From Ralstonia sp. TCR112 (lineage in GTDB: Bacteria > Pseudomonadota > Gammaproteobacteria > Burkholderiales > Burkholderiaceae), in the NCBI RefSeq assembly GCF_007997035.1, contig NZ_VOSS01000012.1, positions 1-64,000 on the forward strand: a DNA stretch of 64,000 nt, given 5' to 3'. The notes under the pieces were generated by a model. That model had not been told where the DNA came from. It was given only the letters and a program-made list of their open reading frames with translations, and searched no databases. Each line of letters starts with the position of its first letter. The first letter of the stretch is position 1. Shown here piece after piece: positions 28,176-35,036 of this stretch. The translations under genes and the position numbers were made by a program.

Positions 28176-29492
28176 ATGTCCGCCCTCCTCCTTGCCTTGC
28201 TGATCCTGATCAGCGCCTTTTTTTCCGCTTCTGAAATCGCCCTCACGGCATCGCGGCGCACGCGCCTGCAAACCCTGGCCGACGACGGCGACACCCGCGC
28301 CCTGCGCGTGCTGCAGCTCAAGGACATGCCCGGCAACTTCTTCACGGTGGTGCAGATCGGGGTGAATGCCGTGGCCATCCTGGCCGGTGTCATCGGCGAC
28401 AGCCAGATCTCGGGGCCGCTGGCCGCGGCGCTGAGCGACTGGCTGCCCGCTGCACGCGCCGAACGGATCGCCAGCATCGCCGGCTTCATCATCGTGACGG
28501 GGCTGTTCATTCTCTTTGCCGACCTGCTGCCCAAGCGCCTGGCCGTGCTTTATCCCGAGCGCTGCGCGATGTCAATCATCGGCCCGATGCAGTCGTGCCT
28601 GCGCGTGCTGCGGCCCGTGGTGTGGCTGTTCAACGGCGCCGCCGACATGTTCCTCAAGCTGTTTGGCGTGCCGACGCACCGCGTCGACCAGATCACCACC
28701 GAAGACATCGCCGCCATGGTGGGCGCGGGTGCCGAGGCCGGCGTGCTGCGCAAGCACGAGCTGGCGGTGATCGAAAACGTCTTCGAACTGGAATCGCGCA
28801 CCATCACCTCGGTGATGACCGTGCGCGACGAGGTGATCTACTTCACGGTGGACGAGCCGCTGGAGTCGATCAAGATGAAGATCATTGCGCAGCCGCACGC
28901 GGAATACCTCGTCTGCCGCGAAGACATCGACTCGGTGCTCGGCTTCATCGCGTCCAAGGACATCCTGCAGCAGATCCTGTCGGAGGAATCCTCCGCCGTG
29001 ATCCGCAACATCAGCAAGCACTACGACAAGAACCTGCTGGTACTGCCGGACACGCTGAACCTGTCACAGGCACTCACGCGCTTTCGCGAAATGCACGAGC
29101 GCTTTGGCGCGGTCGTCAACGAATATGGGCTGGTGGTGGGCGTGGTGACGCTCGACGACATTGTCGGCGCGGTGATGGGCGACATCCTGTACCTGGGCGA
29201 AGACGAGCAGATCGTGCGCCGCGATGACGGCTCGTGCCTGATCGACGGCGTCACGCCGCTGGGCGACGTCAAGCGCGCCTTCGACCTCGACGACCTGCCC
29301 GGCGAACACCACGTCGAAACGCTTGCCGGGCTGGTCATCTACGCGCTCAAGCGCATTCCCAAGAAGAGCGAAAGCGTCGACATCGGGCCGCTGCATATTG
29401 AAGTGCTCGACATCGACAACCACCGCATCGATCAGTTGCTGGTGTCGCGGCGCATCGACCCGCCGGCAGCGACCGTGCCTTCGGCGTCGTGA
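28176..29492 (+). CDS. CNNM/CorC-family membrane protein (hemolysin-like)
   Basis: A 438-residue inner-membrane protein with a DUF21/CNNM transmembrane domain (residues 1-180, four spans, with FFSASEIALTASRRTRL), a CBS pair (about 200-330, SVMTVRDEVIYFTVDE and VVTLDDIVGAVMGDI) and a C-terminal CorC/HlyC domain (about 345-425). The family is linked to Mg2+/Co2+ efflux or regulation. I prefer the ATG at 28176, at the start of the first span; a GTG at 28125 is possible. The last 61 bp overlap the 3' end of the convergent decarboxylase-like gene. Confidence 0.88.
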   Translation: MSALLLALLILISAFFSASEIALTASRRTRLQTLADDGDTRALRVLQLKDMPGNFFTVVQIGVNAVAILAGVIGDSQISGPLAAALSDWLPAARAERIASIAGFIIVTGLFILFADLLPKRLAVLYPERCAMSIIGPMQSCLRVLRPVVWLFNGAADMFLKLFGVPTHRVDQITTEDIAAMVGAGAEAGVLRKHELAVIENVFELESRTITSVMTVRDEVIYFTVDEPLESIKMKIIAQPHAEYLVCREDIDSVLGFIASKDILQQILSEESSAVIRNISKHYDKNLLVLPDTLNLSQALTRFREMHERFGAVVNEYGLVVGVVTLDDIVGAVMGDILYLGEDEQIVRRDDGSCLIDGVTPLGDVKRAFDLDDLPGEHHVETLAGLVIYALKRIPKKSESVDIGPLHIEVLDIDNHRIDQLLVSRRIDPPAATVPSAS

Positions 29493-29902
29493 GCGGCAAA
29501 CACTTCCTTGGCGGCAAACATGCCGTTGAGGGCCGCCGGAAAGCCCGCGTATAGCGCCATCTGCAGGATCGTCTCGGTGATCTCCTTGCGCGTGAGCCCC
29601 ACGTTGAGCCCCGCCGCAATGTGCACCTTCAACTGCGGTGCCGCGTTGCCCAGCGCCGTGAGCGCGGCAATGGTGGCGATCTCGCGCTCGCGCAGGGTCA
29701 GGCCCGGGCGGCAGTAGACGTCCCCAAACCCGAATTCGACGATGTAGCGGCCGAGGTCCGGCGCGATGTCGGCCATGGCCTCGACCACGCGTTCGCCGGC
29801 CACATCATCGACTTCCTTGAGCTTTTGCCAGCCCCGAGCGTAGCGGTCGTCCTGCAGGTTGGCGTGGTTTGCGGCTTGTGCGGTGTGGGTGGTCTGGGTC
29901 AT
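29432..29902 (-). CDS. carboxymuconolactone decarboxylase family protein
   Basis: A 156-residue helical protein of the CMD/AhpD-like family. GAGGACGC lies before the ATG at 29902. The core has FGFGDVYCRPGLTLREREIATIAALTALG, then LKVHIAAGLNVGLTRKEITETILQ. The family pattern E-R-E followed by H-x2-A-x-N-x-G-x-(T/S) is present. There is no CxxC pair as in AhpD, so a peroxidase role is unlikely. The start lies within the end of the merR-type gene, so the two are co-transcribed, and the regulator may respond to the substrate. The real reaction is unknown. Confidence 0.85.
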   Translation of the reverse strand: MTQTTHTAQAANHANLQDDRYARGWQKLKEVDDVAGERVVEAMADIAPDLGRYIVEFGFGDVYCRPGLTLREREIATIAALTALGNAAPQLKVHIAAGLNVGLTRKEITETILQMALYAGFPAALNGMFAAKEVFAAHDAEGTVAAGGSMRRDTSN

Positions 29903-30389
29903 GTGCGTCCTCGTTCGGTTGGCGTTTCGGCTTGTGCTTCGATTTGAGAGATGAGGAAGCAGAGCCCTTCGCGCCTTCCGTAGCCTCCGTGCCTTCCGTG
30001 GCTTTCGCGGCTTCAATCCGCGCCCGGATGCCGTCGTAGACAACGAGTTTGACGCGCAGCACGGCCAGCGTTTCGGCCCGCGCGCGCAGCTCCGCTTCCA
30101 GCGCCGCCGCATGCAACTCCAGCAGGCGTTGGCGCGCCGACACACTCTCCAGACTGTCGCCCTGGCGCCGCAGCGCGGCGTACGCCTGCATCTGCGCGAT
30201 CGGCATGCCGGTATCACGCAGGCGCAGCAGGAACTCGAGCCACGTCATGTCTTCGGCACGGAAGACACGATGGCCGTTATCCCGCCGCTGCACGCTGTCG
30301 AGCAGGCCGATGCGCTCGTAATAGCGCAGCGTATGCGTCGACAGGCCGGTGGCTTCTGCAACTTGGGCGATGGTCAGGAATGTGGTCAT
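29805..30389 (-). CDS. MerR-family transcriptional regulator
   Basis: A 194-residue regulator. The N-terminal winged helix-turn-helix (LTIAQVAEATGLSTHTLRYYERIGLL) and the following RDNGHRVFRAEDMTWLEFLLRLRDTGMPI are standard MerR. A dimerisation coiled coil follows (about 80-125). There is no cysteine cluster for metals. The C-terminal ~65 residues are a low-complexity tail (repeated ATEG, then Arg/Pro/His-rich) encoded partly over the start of the decarboxylase-like gene. The ATG is at the probable transcription start, with no leader. Confidence 0.9.
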   Translation of the reverse strand: MTTFLTIAQVAEATGLSTHTLRYYERIGLLDSVQRRDNGHRVFRAEDMTWLEFLLRLRDTGMPIAQMQAYAALRRQGDSLESVSARQRLLELHAAALEAELRARAETLAVLRVKLVVYDGIRARIEAAKATEGTEATEGAKGSASSSLKSKHKPKRQPNEDAHDPDHPHRTSRKPRQPAGRPLRSGLAKAQGSR

Positions 30390-30395
30390 GAACGG

Positions 30396-30426
30396 AGCTT
30401 AGAAGTTAGAGCGCACTCTAAGTCAA
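30396..30426 (-). promoter_or_regulatory. MerR-type promoter/operator with 19-bp spacer
   Basis: On the minus strand, TTGACT (30421-30426) and TAAGCT (30396-30401) are separated by exactly 19 bp, the overlong spacer that MerR proteins correct by twisting DNA. The spacer holds the dyad TTAGAG-N4-CTCTAA (30406-30421). The expected transcription start falls at about 30389, which is the A of the regulator's ATG. The promoter should therefore drive autoregulated, leaderless transcription of the merR-like gene and the downstream gene. Confidence 0.85.
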
Positions 30427-30456
30427 GCGACTTTACGCGAATTCTTCGGGGTCGCC

Positions 30457-30493
30457 CAAAACAAAGCGCCGGCCCCTTTTCGGAGGCCGGCGC
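30457..30493 (-). terminator. Rho-independent terminator after the 74-aa secreted protein gene
   Basis: On the minus strand GCGCCGGCC pairs with GGCCGGCGC around a 10-base loop (30466-30493), followed by TTTGTTTT. It lies 35 bp beyond the stop at 30529. Confidence 0.85.
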
Positions 30494-30528
30494 CCGGGTG
30501 TGCAGAAAAATCGGCGGGCTACCGCAGA

Positions 30529-30753
30529 TCAGCCGCCTACGCCGTACGCGCTCTTGTCCTGCTGCTTCGGACGGTGGTCGCGTTTCTTTTTCTTCTTGTG
30601 ATGCTGTGCCTTCTTCTCGCCTGCGGCCGGAGCCGAGGCTTCAGGTGCCGGCGCAGCGGCGGCGGGCGCAGCGGGTGCCGTCGGGGCGGAAGCCTGCGCA
30701 AATGCGCCGGCGCTGAAGACTGTAGCCACGAGGGCAGCCAGGAGCTTGTTCAT
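30529..30753 (-). CDS. small secreted Ala/Pro-rich basic protein (74 aa)
   Basis: AAGGAC lies before the ATG at 30753. A signal peptide (MNKLLAALVATVFSAGAFAQ) precedes an Ala/Pro-rich stretch and then a strongly basic HHKKKKKRDHRPK patch. The composition recalls acid-shock (Asr-like) or small periplasmic charged proteins, but I cannot name it. It is divergent from a gene at 31161 of the same build, about 400 bp away, so the two may be distant duplicates. Its own terminator shows that it is a monocistronic unit. Confidence 0.7.
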   Translation of the reverse strand: MNKLLAALVATVFSAGAFAQASAPTAPAAPAAAAPAPEASAPAAGEKKAQHHKKKKKRDHRPKQQDKSAYGVGG

Positions 30754-31160
30754 CGTGTTGTCCTTATAGAAGAGACTGGTTTGTGGCGCGTTCCGGTATC
30801 GGGTGGAGCGTGACCCAAAGCGCTCCCGCACCTGCTGTGCAATGCGCGGCCCGACATCGAAACGAGCCGCGCATCATCACGCAGTGTGGTGTAGGCCCTA
30901 CCGGTTGTCCACCCGAAGCCTGACAGTACGCCCATGCGCACGGCACGGACTTGATGTGTTTCAACCCAATCGCAACAGACTTTTCAGTCGCCGAGAAACG
31001 CGCCTTGTTACGCGCGCTTACACCGTGGGCAGAACGCTTACAAACGGCAGTCATCGCGCCCGCAATGTCGGGCGTTTTTGGAGGCATGGATCGCAAATGG
31101 GACGAGATCCATGTATCTGGAGTCCCAATATCCCGCTTGAACCTGATTAAGGAGTCTCAC

Positions 31161-31433
31161 ATGAAAGTCGCTCAATCCCTGGCCGCTCTGATCGTTGCTG
31201 GTGCCTTCGCAGCCCCCGTGTTCGCAGCTGGCACCGCCTCCGCACCGGCCGCCGCACCTGCACCGGCAGCGACCGCTGCAGCGACGACCACCGATGCCGC
31301 TTCGGCACCGAAGGCTGAAGCCAAGCACGAGAAGAAGCACGCTCACAAGAAGGCCCACAAGGCTGCAGCCAAGTCGGAAGCCAAGACCGACGCAGCTTCG
31401 GCACCGAAGGCCGATGCGCCCGCCAAGCAATAA
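31161..31433 (+). CDS. small secreted Ala/Lys/His-rich protein (90 aa)
   Basis: TTAAGGAGTCTCAC gives a strong ribosome site for the ATG at 31161. The signal peptide (MKVAQSLAALIVAGAFAAPVFA) is followed by an Ala/Pro/Thr linker, then HEKKHAHKKAHKAAAKSEAK and a repeated DAASAPKA motif. It resembles the divergent 74-aa protein and acid-shock-type proteins. It is monocistronic, with a strong terminator 19 bp after the stop. The 400 bp upstream contain no other supported gene. Confidence 0.75.
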   Translation: MKVAQSLAALIVAGAFAAPVFAAGTASAPAAAPAPAATAAATTTDAASAPKAEAKHEKKHAHKKAHKAAAKSEAKTDAASAPKADAPAKQ

Positions 31434-31451
31434 GGCTGTCGCGTCATGAAG

Positions 31452-31480
31452 AACGCCGGGACCTTCCCGGCGTTTTTTTT
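31452..31480 (+). terminator. strong Rho-independent terminator
   Basis: AACGCCGGG pairs with CCCGGCGTT around a 5-base loop, followed by eight consecutive T. Confidence 0.92.
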
Positions 31481-31618
31481 GCCTGTTTCCCAGCGCATCC
31501 ACGCAGATACCCCTGGAGCTTCCCCTCCTCGATCGGGATCCCGCGCTCCGACGGTTCCCACTAGAATGGCGTGCCCGCCGTTTCCGTCGCACACATTCCT
31601 TCGAATTCCCGTCCTCTC

Positions 31619-32410
31619 ATGCCGCTGTCTTCGCGCGCCCTGCCCCGCTTTGCGTTCTTCCTTCTGATGACCATCGGCGCATTGAGCAGCGCCGCCAACG
31701 CTGAAGGCCGCACTGAAGCCAGCGACTGGAGCATCGCTGCCGGCCCGGCGATCTACATGTCGCCCAAGTATCCGGGCGCGAAATCGAGCTTCGTGTTTCC
31801 GTGGATCGATCAGGAAATCGAATACAAGCACCGGTTCTTTTCGAAAGGGATGGACTTTGCCGGCGTGTACCTCGCGAACGACGACACGTGGCAGGTGGGC
31901 GGCAACTTCCAGTTCGACCCGACATGGCGCCATGCGCATGACGACGCGCGCCTGAATGGCCTCGGCAACGTCAACGCCACGGTGCGGGCAAAGGCGTTTG
32001 CGCAGTACACGGTGTCGTTCCTCACGCTGTCCACCGATGCGGAGCAGGACATCCTTGGTAACCGCCAGGGGTTGATCGCCAATGCCGATGTCTACGCAAG
32101 CGCGCCGGTCGGCCGCTGGCTGTTCAGCCTCGGCACCGGCGTGTCATGGACGAACGGCCAGTACATGCGTACCTTCTTTGGCGTGGACGATGGGCAGAGC
32201 GCGCGCTCGGGCCTGCCGGTATTTGCCACGCATGCAGGGCTGCGCGACATCCACTTCAACGCCATCGTCACATGCAAGCTCGATGACCGGTGGACGGCCA
32301 ATGGTTCGCTTACCGTGGCGCGACTGCGTGGCGATGCGGCTGACAGCCCGATCACGCAGCGCCGCCAGCAGACCACGGCGATGGCCTCGCTCACGTACCG
32401 GTTCCGCTGA
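31619..32410 (+). CDS. MipA/OmpV-family outer-membrane protein
   Basis: A 263-residue predicted beta-barrel. The ATG at 31619 opens a signal peptide (LPRFAFFLLMTIGALSSAANA). The mature part begins with WSIAAGPAIYMSPKYPGAKSSF, the family hallmark (G-x-A-xxx-P-x-YPG), and ends with alternating strands and MASLTYRFR, with a terminal aromatic-basic pattern. MipA-like proteins act as scaffolds or porins at the outer membrane. A GTG further upstream is possible but lacks a signal peptide. It stands alone between two terminated genes. Confidence 0.85.
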   Translation: MPLSSRALPRFAFFLLMTIGALSSAANAEGRTEASDWSIAAGPAIYMSPKYPGAKSSFVFPWIDQEIEYKHRFFSKGMDFAGVYLANDDTWQVGGNFQFDPTWRHAHDDARLNGLGNVNATVRAKAFAQYTVSFLTLSTDAEQDILGNRQGLIANADVYASAPVGRWLFSLGTGVSWTNGQYMRTFFGVDDGQSARSGLPVFATHAGLRDIHFNAIVTCKLDDRWTANGSLTVARLRGDAADSPITQRRQQTTAMASLTYRFR

Positions 32411-32710
32411 CATTTCCGCCAGCATCGGGCGCCGCGATGTGCGCAATCGCTTGCGCATGGAGGTGACGGTTGCCTCGCAAACCTGTGCACACGAGGCAAT
32501 CCGCTTATGAGACCAGAAGTTGCCCGGCGCGCCTCTCACCCAAACGGACCATGCTTCCTTTTCACAACAGGCATGCGCGTGGACTAGCGCAATCGCCCTG
32601 CTTTTTTTGCTAGTCTGTTTCGCAAGCGGCGATCACTTCCGATCAATGCGCGGGCAGTGAACGGTGTCTTCCCATCGGCGGCGGACACCGCAAGACAGGA
32701 GGGCTTGACC

Positions 32711-33178
32711 ATGTTGCGGTGGATTGCAAACTGGGCCTTGAGCCACGCACCCTCTCCCGAGAAGCAGGCCGAACGCGCGCTAAGCGAATTGCGCATGGAG
32801 CTGTACCAGGCAGAGCAGCGCGTGATGGATGCACAAATGCACGCGGACTATTACCGCGCCCGTATCACGTTCCTGGAAGACGTCGTCAAGAAAGGCATCG
32901 AGCGCGTCTCCGACCAGCGCAAGGGCAAGCAGGAAAGCGCCCACGCATTGCGCGCCGGTCTCAAGTTCACGGCCGAGCTGTGGCGCGAATCGCAATCGCG
33001 CGACTCGCACATGCTCAAGCGGCGCACGGCGATGTCGTTCATCGAACCGCACGACGCGCAGGCCGACGACTCGCACGCGCCGAAGATCCACCACTTCTCG
33101 AAGCTCCCCGTGGATTCGGCGTTCGACGACAACGTGAGTGCGCTGCCCTCCAAGCACGCCGCGGCGGAGAAGGCGTAA
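32711..33178 (+). CDS. hypothetical coiled-coil protein (155 aa)
   Basis: AGGAGGGC precedes the ATG at 32711. After MLRWIANWALSH comes a long charged helix (about residues 15-85: EKQAERALSELRMELYQAEQ, RITFLEDVVKKGIERVSDQR) likely to form a coiled coil, then a His/Asp-rich disordered tail. There is no signal peptide; the first 15 residues could touch the membrane. I do not recognise the family. The 300 bp before it hold no gene; TTGCTAGTCT at about 32608 may be part of its promoter. Confidence 0.65.
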   Translation: MLRWIANWALSHAPSPEKQAERALSELRMELYQAEQRVMDAQMHADYYRARITFLEDVVKKGIERVSDQRKGKQESAHALRAGLKFTAELWRESQSRDSHMLKRRTAMSFIEPHDAQADDSHAPKIHHFSKLPVDSAFDDNVSALPSKHAAAEKA

Positions 33179-33207
33179 CACGTGAGCTGGCCGGCGCGGC
33201 CAGTCCA

Positions 33208-33261
33208 CAGTGCCAGTGCCAGTGCCAGTGCCAGTGCCAGTGCCAGTGCCAGTGCCAGTGC
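33208..33261. repeat. hexanucleotide microsatellite (CAGTGC)9
   Basis: Nine perfect tandem copies of CAGTGC in the 130 bp between the stop of the coiled-coil gene and the stop of the convergent binding-protein gene. It is intergenic. Perfect copies suggest recent slippage, so the copy number should differ among strains. Confidence 0.97.
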
Positions 33262-33307
33262 ATCAAGTACGTTGACACGTCGGCTCTCCGTGTACAGACG
33301 GTGGCGC

Positions 33308-34186
33308 CTACGGTGCCACCATCGACACGCCGTACTGCGCAAAGATGCGCTGCAGCTCGCCGCTGGCGCGCAGTGCATTGAGCGCGCTCTCGAGCGCCTG
33401 CGCCAGTTCACGCTGATCTGCCTTGACGGCCATGCCGACCGCCCAGCCGCGGGCTGGCAGCAGCGGCGACTGCAGTTCGGTCGCGACAAAGCGGGTGGCC
33501 GATTGATTCTGCGTCTTCAGCGCGCTTTCGTATTGGGCCCGCGTGACCATTGCCGCCGCAATCTGGCCGGAGAACAGCGCACGCAGCGCTTCGTGGGCTT
33601 CCGGATAGATCTTCATCTTGTCGCGCAGGGCGCCGCCGGCGCTGGAGAGCAGCGCGCTTGCGCCGCCTGATCCCTGCTCCGCGCCGGTCGCCTGGCCGGC
33701 GAGGTCTTCGAAACTGCTGACCTTGCCGACGCGCTCGCTGTCGTACACCAGCACGTAGCCTTCGCGGAGGTACGGCGCGAAGATCAGCACCTGGCCGTTC
33801 TGGCGAATGAAATTCGGGTCGACCGGCACATGCAGCATCACATCGGCGGGACCATACCCGAGGTAATGCCCTTTCCAGACCATGTTGCGCAGGTCACCCG
33901 ACATGCCGTCGTCATCCGCATCGAATGGCAGCAATGAGGTCGACAACCCCATCTGCTTGCCGAGCGCATTGGCAAGCGCCACGTCGATGCCGCTGAATTG
34001 CCCCCCGACGTTGTCGGAGAACGGCGGCAGGCCTTTGTACAGCGCGACTTTCAGGGCACCGCTCTGGCGGATCTTCGCCATGTCGGCATGTGCCGGCACG
34101 GCGCTGATCATGGCTGCCGCGGCAAGCAGGAGGCCGGCAAGGCGGCGAAAAGCCCCGACCGCGGCCAACCGAAAACGGGCGTTCAT
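33308..34186 (-). CDS. quinoprotein dehydrogenase-associated periplasmic binding protein (XoxJ/MxaJ-like)
   Basis: A 292-residue periplasmic protein of the solute-binding fold. CCAGGAG lies before the ATG at 34186, which opens a signal peptide ending at VPAHA. The mature part reads MAKIRQSGALKVALYKGLPPFSD, then LLPFDADDDGMSGDLRNMVWKG and GYGPADVMLHVPVDP, the segment typical of proteins that accompany PQQ alcohol dehydrogenases (XoxJ, MxaJ). XoxJ is thought to help load or activate the lanthanide enzyme. It lies just after a PedF-type cytochrome c gene on the same strand, so both probably come from the sigma54 promoter at 34814. Confidence 0.9.
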   Translation of the reverse strand: MNARFRLAAVGAFRRLAGLLLAAAAMISAVPAHADMAKIRQSGALKVALYKGLPPFSDNVGGQFSGIDVALANALGKQMGLSTSLLPFDADDDGMSGDLRNMVWKGHYLGYGPADVMLHVPVDPNFIRQNGQVLIFAPYLREGYVLVYDSERVGKVSSFEDLAGQATGAEQGSGGASALLSSAGGALRDKMKIYPEAHEALRALFSGQIAAAMVTRAQYESALKTQNQSATRFVATELQSPLLPARGWAVGMAVKADQRELAQALESALNALRASGELQRIFAQYGVSMVAP

Positions 34187-34283
34187 GAGACGTCTCCTGG
34201 CGGAAAAAAATGTGCGAGCCGATGCACACGAAGGCGGGGACAGCATCGGCTCGCCAAGCTGCCAACGGGGGCAGGCCGACCTA

Positions 34284-34769
34284 CTACTCTTGGACGCGGC
34301 GCGATTCCAGATACGTCTTGATTGACCAGACCGCTTCCTGGCTCAGCACGCCTTCAAACGGCGGCATGTAGACGCGGCCGTCGCGGGTGCGGCCGTGGCG
34401 GACCGTGGCCGTGAAGTACTGCGACACCTCGCCGTAGCAGGCCTCCTTCTTCTTGGGATTGGCCAGCGACATGCAGTCGGTGTCGAGCTTGCGCAGGTCA
34501 GGGGCGATGCCTCCGGAGATGGCCTCCAGCCCATGGCAGCGCGCACAGTTCTGGTTGAACGCGGAGGAGCCGATCCGCAGTGCTTCATCGTGTGCGGGGC
34601 CCGTCCGGTATGGATTGTCCTGACGCCAATCGGCGCCCAGTTGCGGTAAGGTGTGCGTGTCTACGGCTTGCGGTGTGACATCGCCGTGAGCGGATGCGGC
34701 TGCGGGCAATCCCCCGGCCAGAAGTGCGCAGGCAGACAGCAGCGCGAGCAAGTTGCGAGGCGTTTTCAA
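34284..34769 (-). CDS. pedF: cytochrome c-550, PedF-like
   Basis: A 161-residue periplasmic monohaem cytochrome c, the electron acceptor of PQQ-dependent alcohol dehydrogenase. TAGGAGACACTC precedes the ATG. A signal peptide (LLALLSACALLAGGLPAAASA) is followed by HGDVTPQAVD, then NQNCARCHGLEAISGGIAPDL with the haem motif CARCH, and the axial Met in RVYMPPF. The pairing of cysteines in DTDCMS...KEACYG is also typical of PedF. It is the first gene of a two-gene unit with the XoxJ-like gene. A -24/-12 promoter lies 45 bp upstream. Confidence 0.92.
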   Translation of the reverse strand: MKTPRNLLALLSACALLAGGLPAAASAHGDVTPQAVDTHTLPQLGADWRQDNPYRTGPAHDEALRIGSSAFNQNCARCHGLEAISGGIAPDLRKLDTDCMSLANPKKKEACYGEVSQYFTATVRHGRTRDGRVYMPPFEGVLSQEAVWSIKTYLESRRVQE

Positions 34770-34813
34770 GAGTGTCTCCTAGTTGTCGTTGAAACGATTT
34801 TTGGAGGCATTTC

Positions 34814-34829
34814 TGCAAGAGCCATACCA
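34814..34829 (-). promoter_or_regulatory. sigma54 (-24/-12) promoter of pedF
   Basis: On the minus strand TGGTATGGCTCTTGCA has GG and GC with exactly 10 bp between them, matching TGGyAyGN4TTGCA. Transcription should start at about 34803, leaving a short leader with TAGGAGA before the ATG at 34769. Confidence 0.8.
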
Positions 34830-34915
34830 AGGCGCGAACCTGCCGCCAATCCCGGTCTGCATCGGCCAGACGCTCTGGAGATCCGATGGGTGGGTTGGCA
34901 CAGGTGCTCAGGAAT

Positions 34916-34954
34916 GCAACACCCTGGCAAGGGTCTTGCTTCATGGCGCAACAC
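34916..34954. promoter_or_regulatory. candidate activator sites (GCAACAC twice) between pedF and the AcoR-like gene
   Basis: GCAACAC occurs at 34916-34922 and 34948-34954, 90-125 bp upstream of the pedF -24 element, where enhancer sites for a sigma54 activator belong. The second copy forms the dyad TTGC-N8-GCAA (34936-34951), which recurs upstream of the alcohol dehydrogenase gene. Binding by the adjacent AcoR-like protein is an inference. Confidence 0.5.
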
Positions 34955-35036
34955 TTCCGGTTCGTCCGCTGGTTAAATGAGGCGATCCGGGCGACCCGCA
35001 CACAGATTGCGGGCGAGGTTTAAGGAGACATACACC

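Noticed and set aside
33181-33489. Minus-strand frame with repeated Leu-Ala (or His-Trp) across the microsatellite
   Set aside because: The repeat is intergenic and the frames overlap the true ends of two genes without a start signal.
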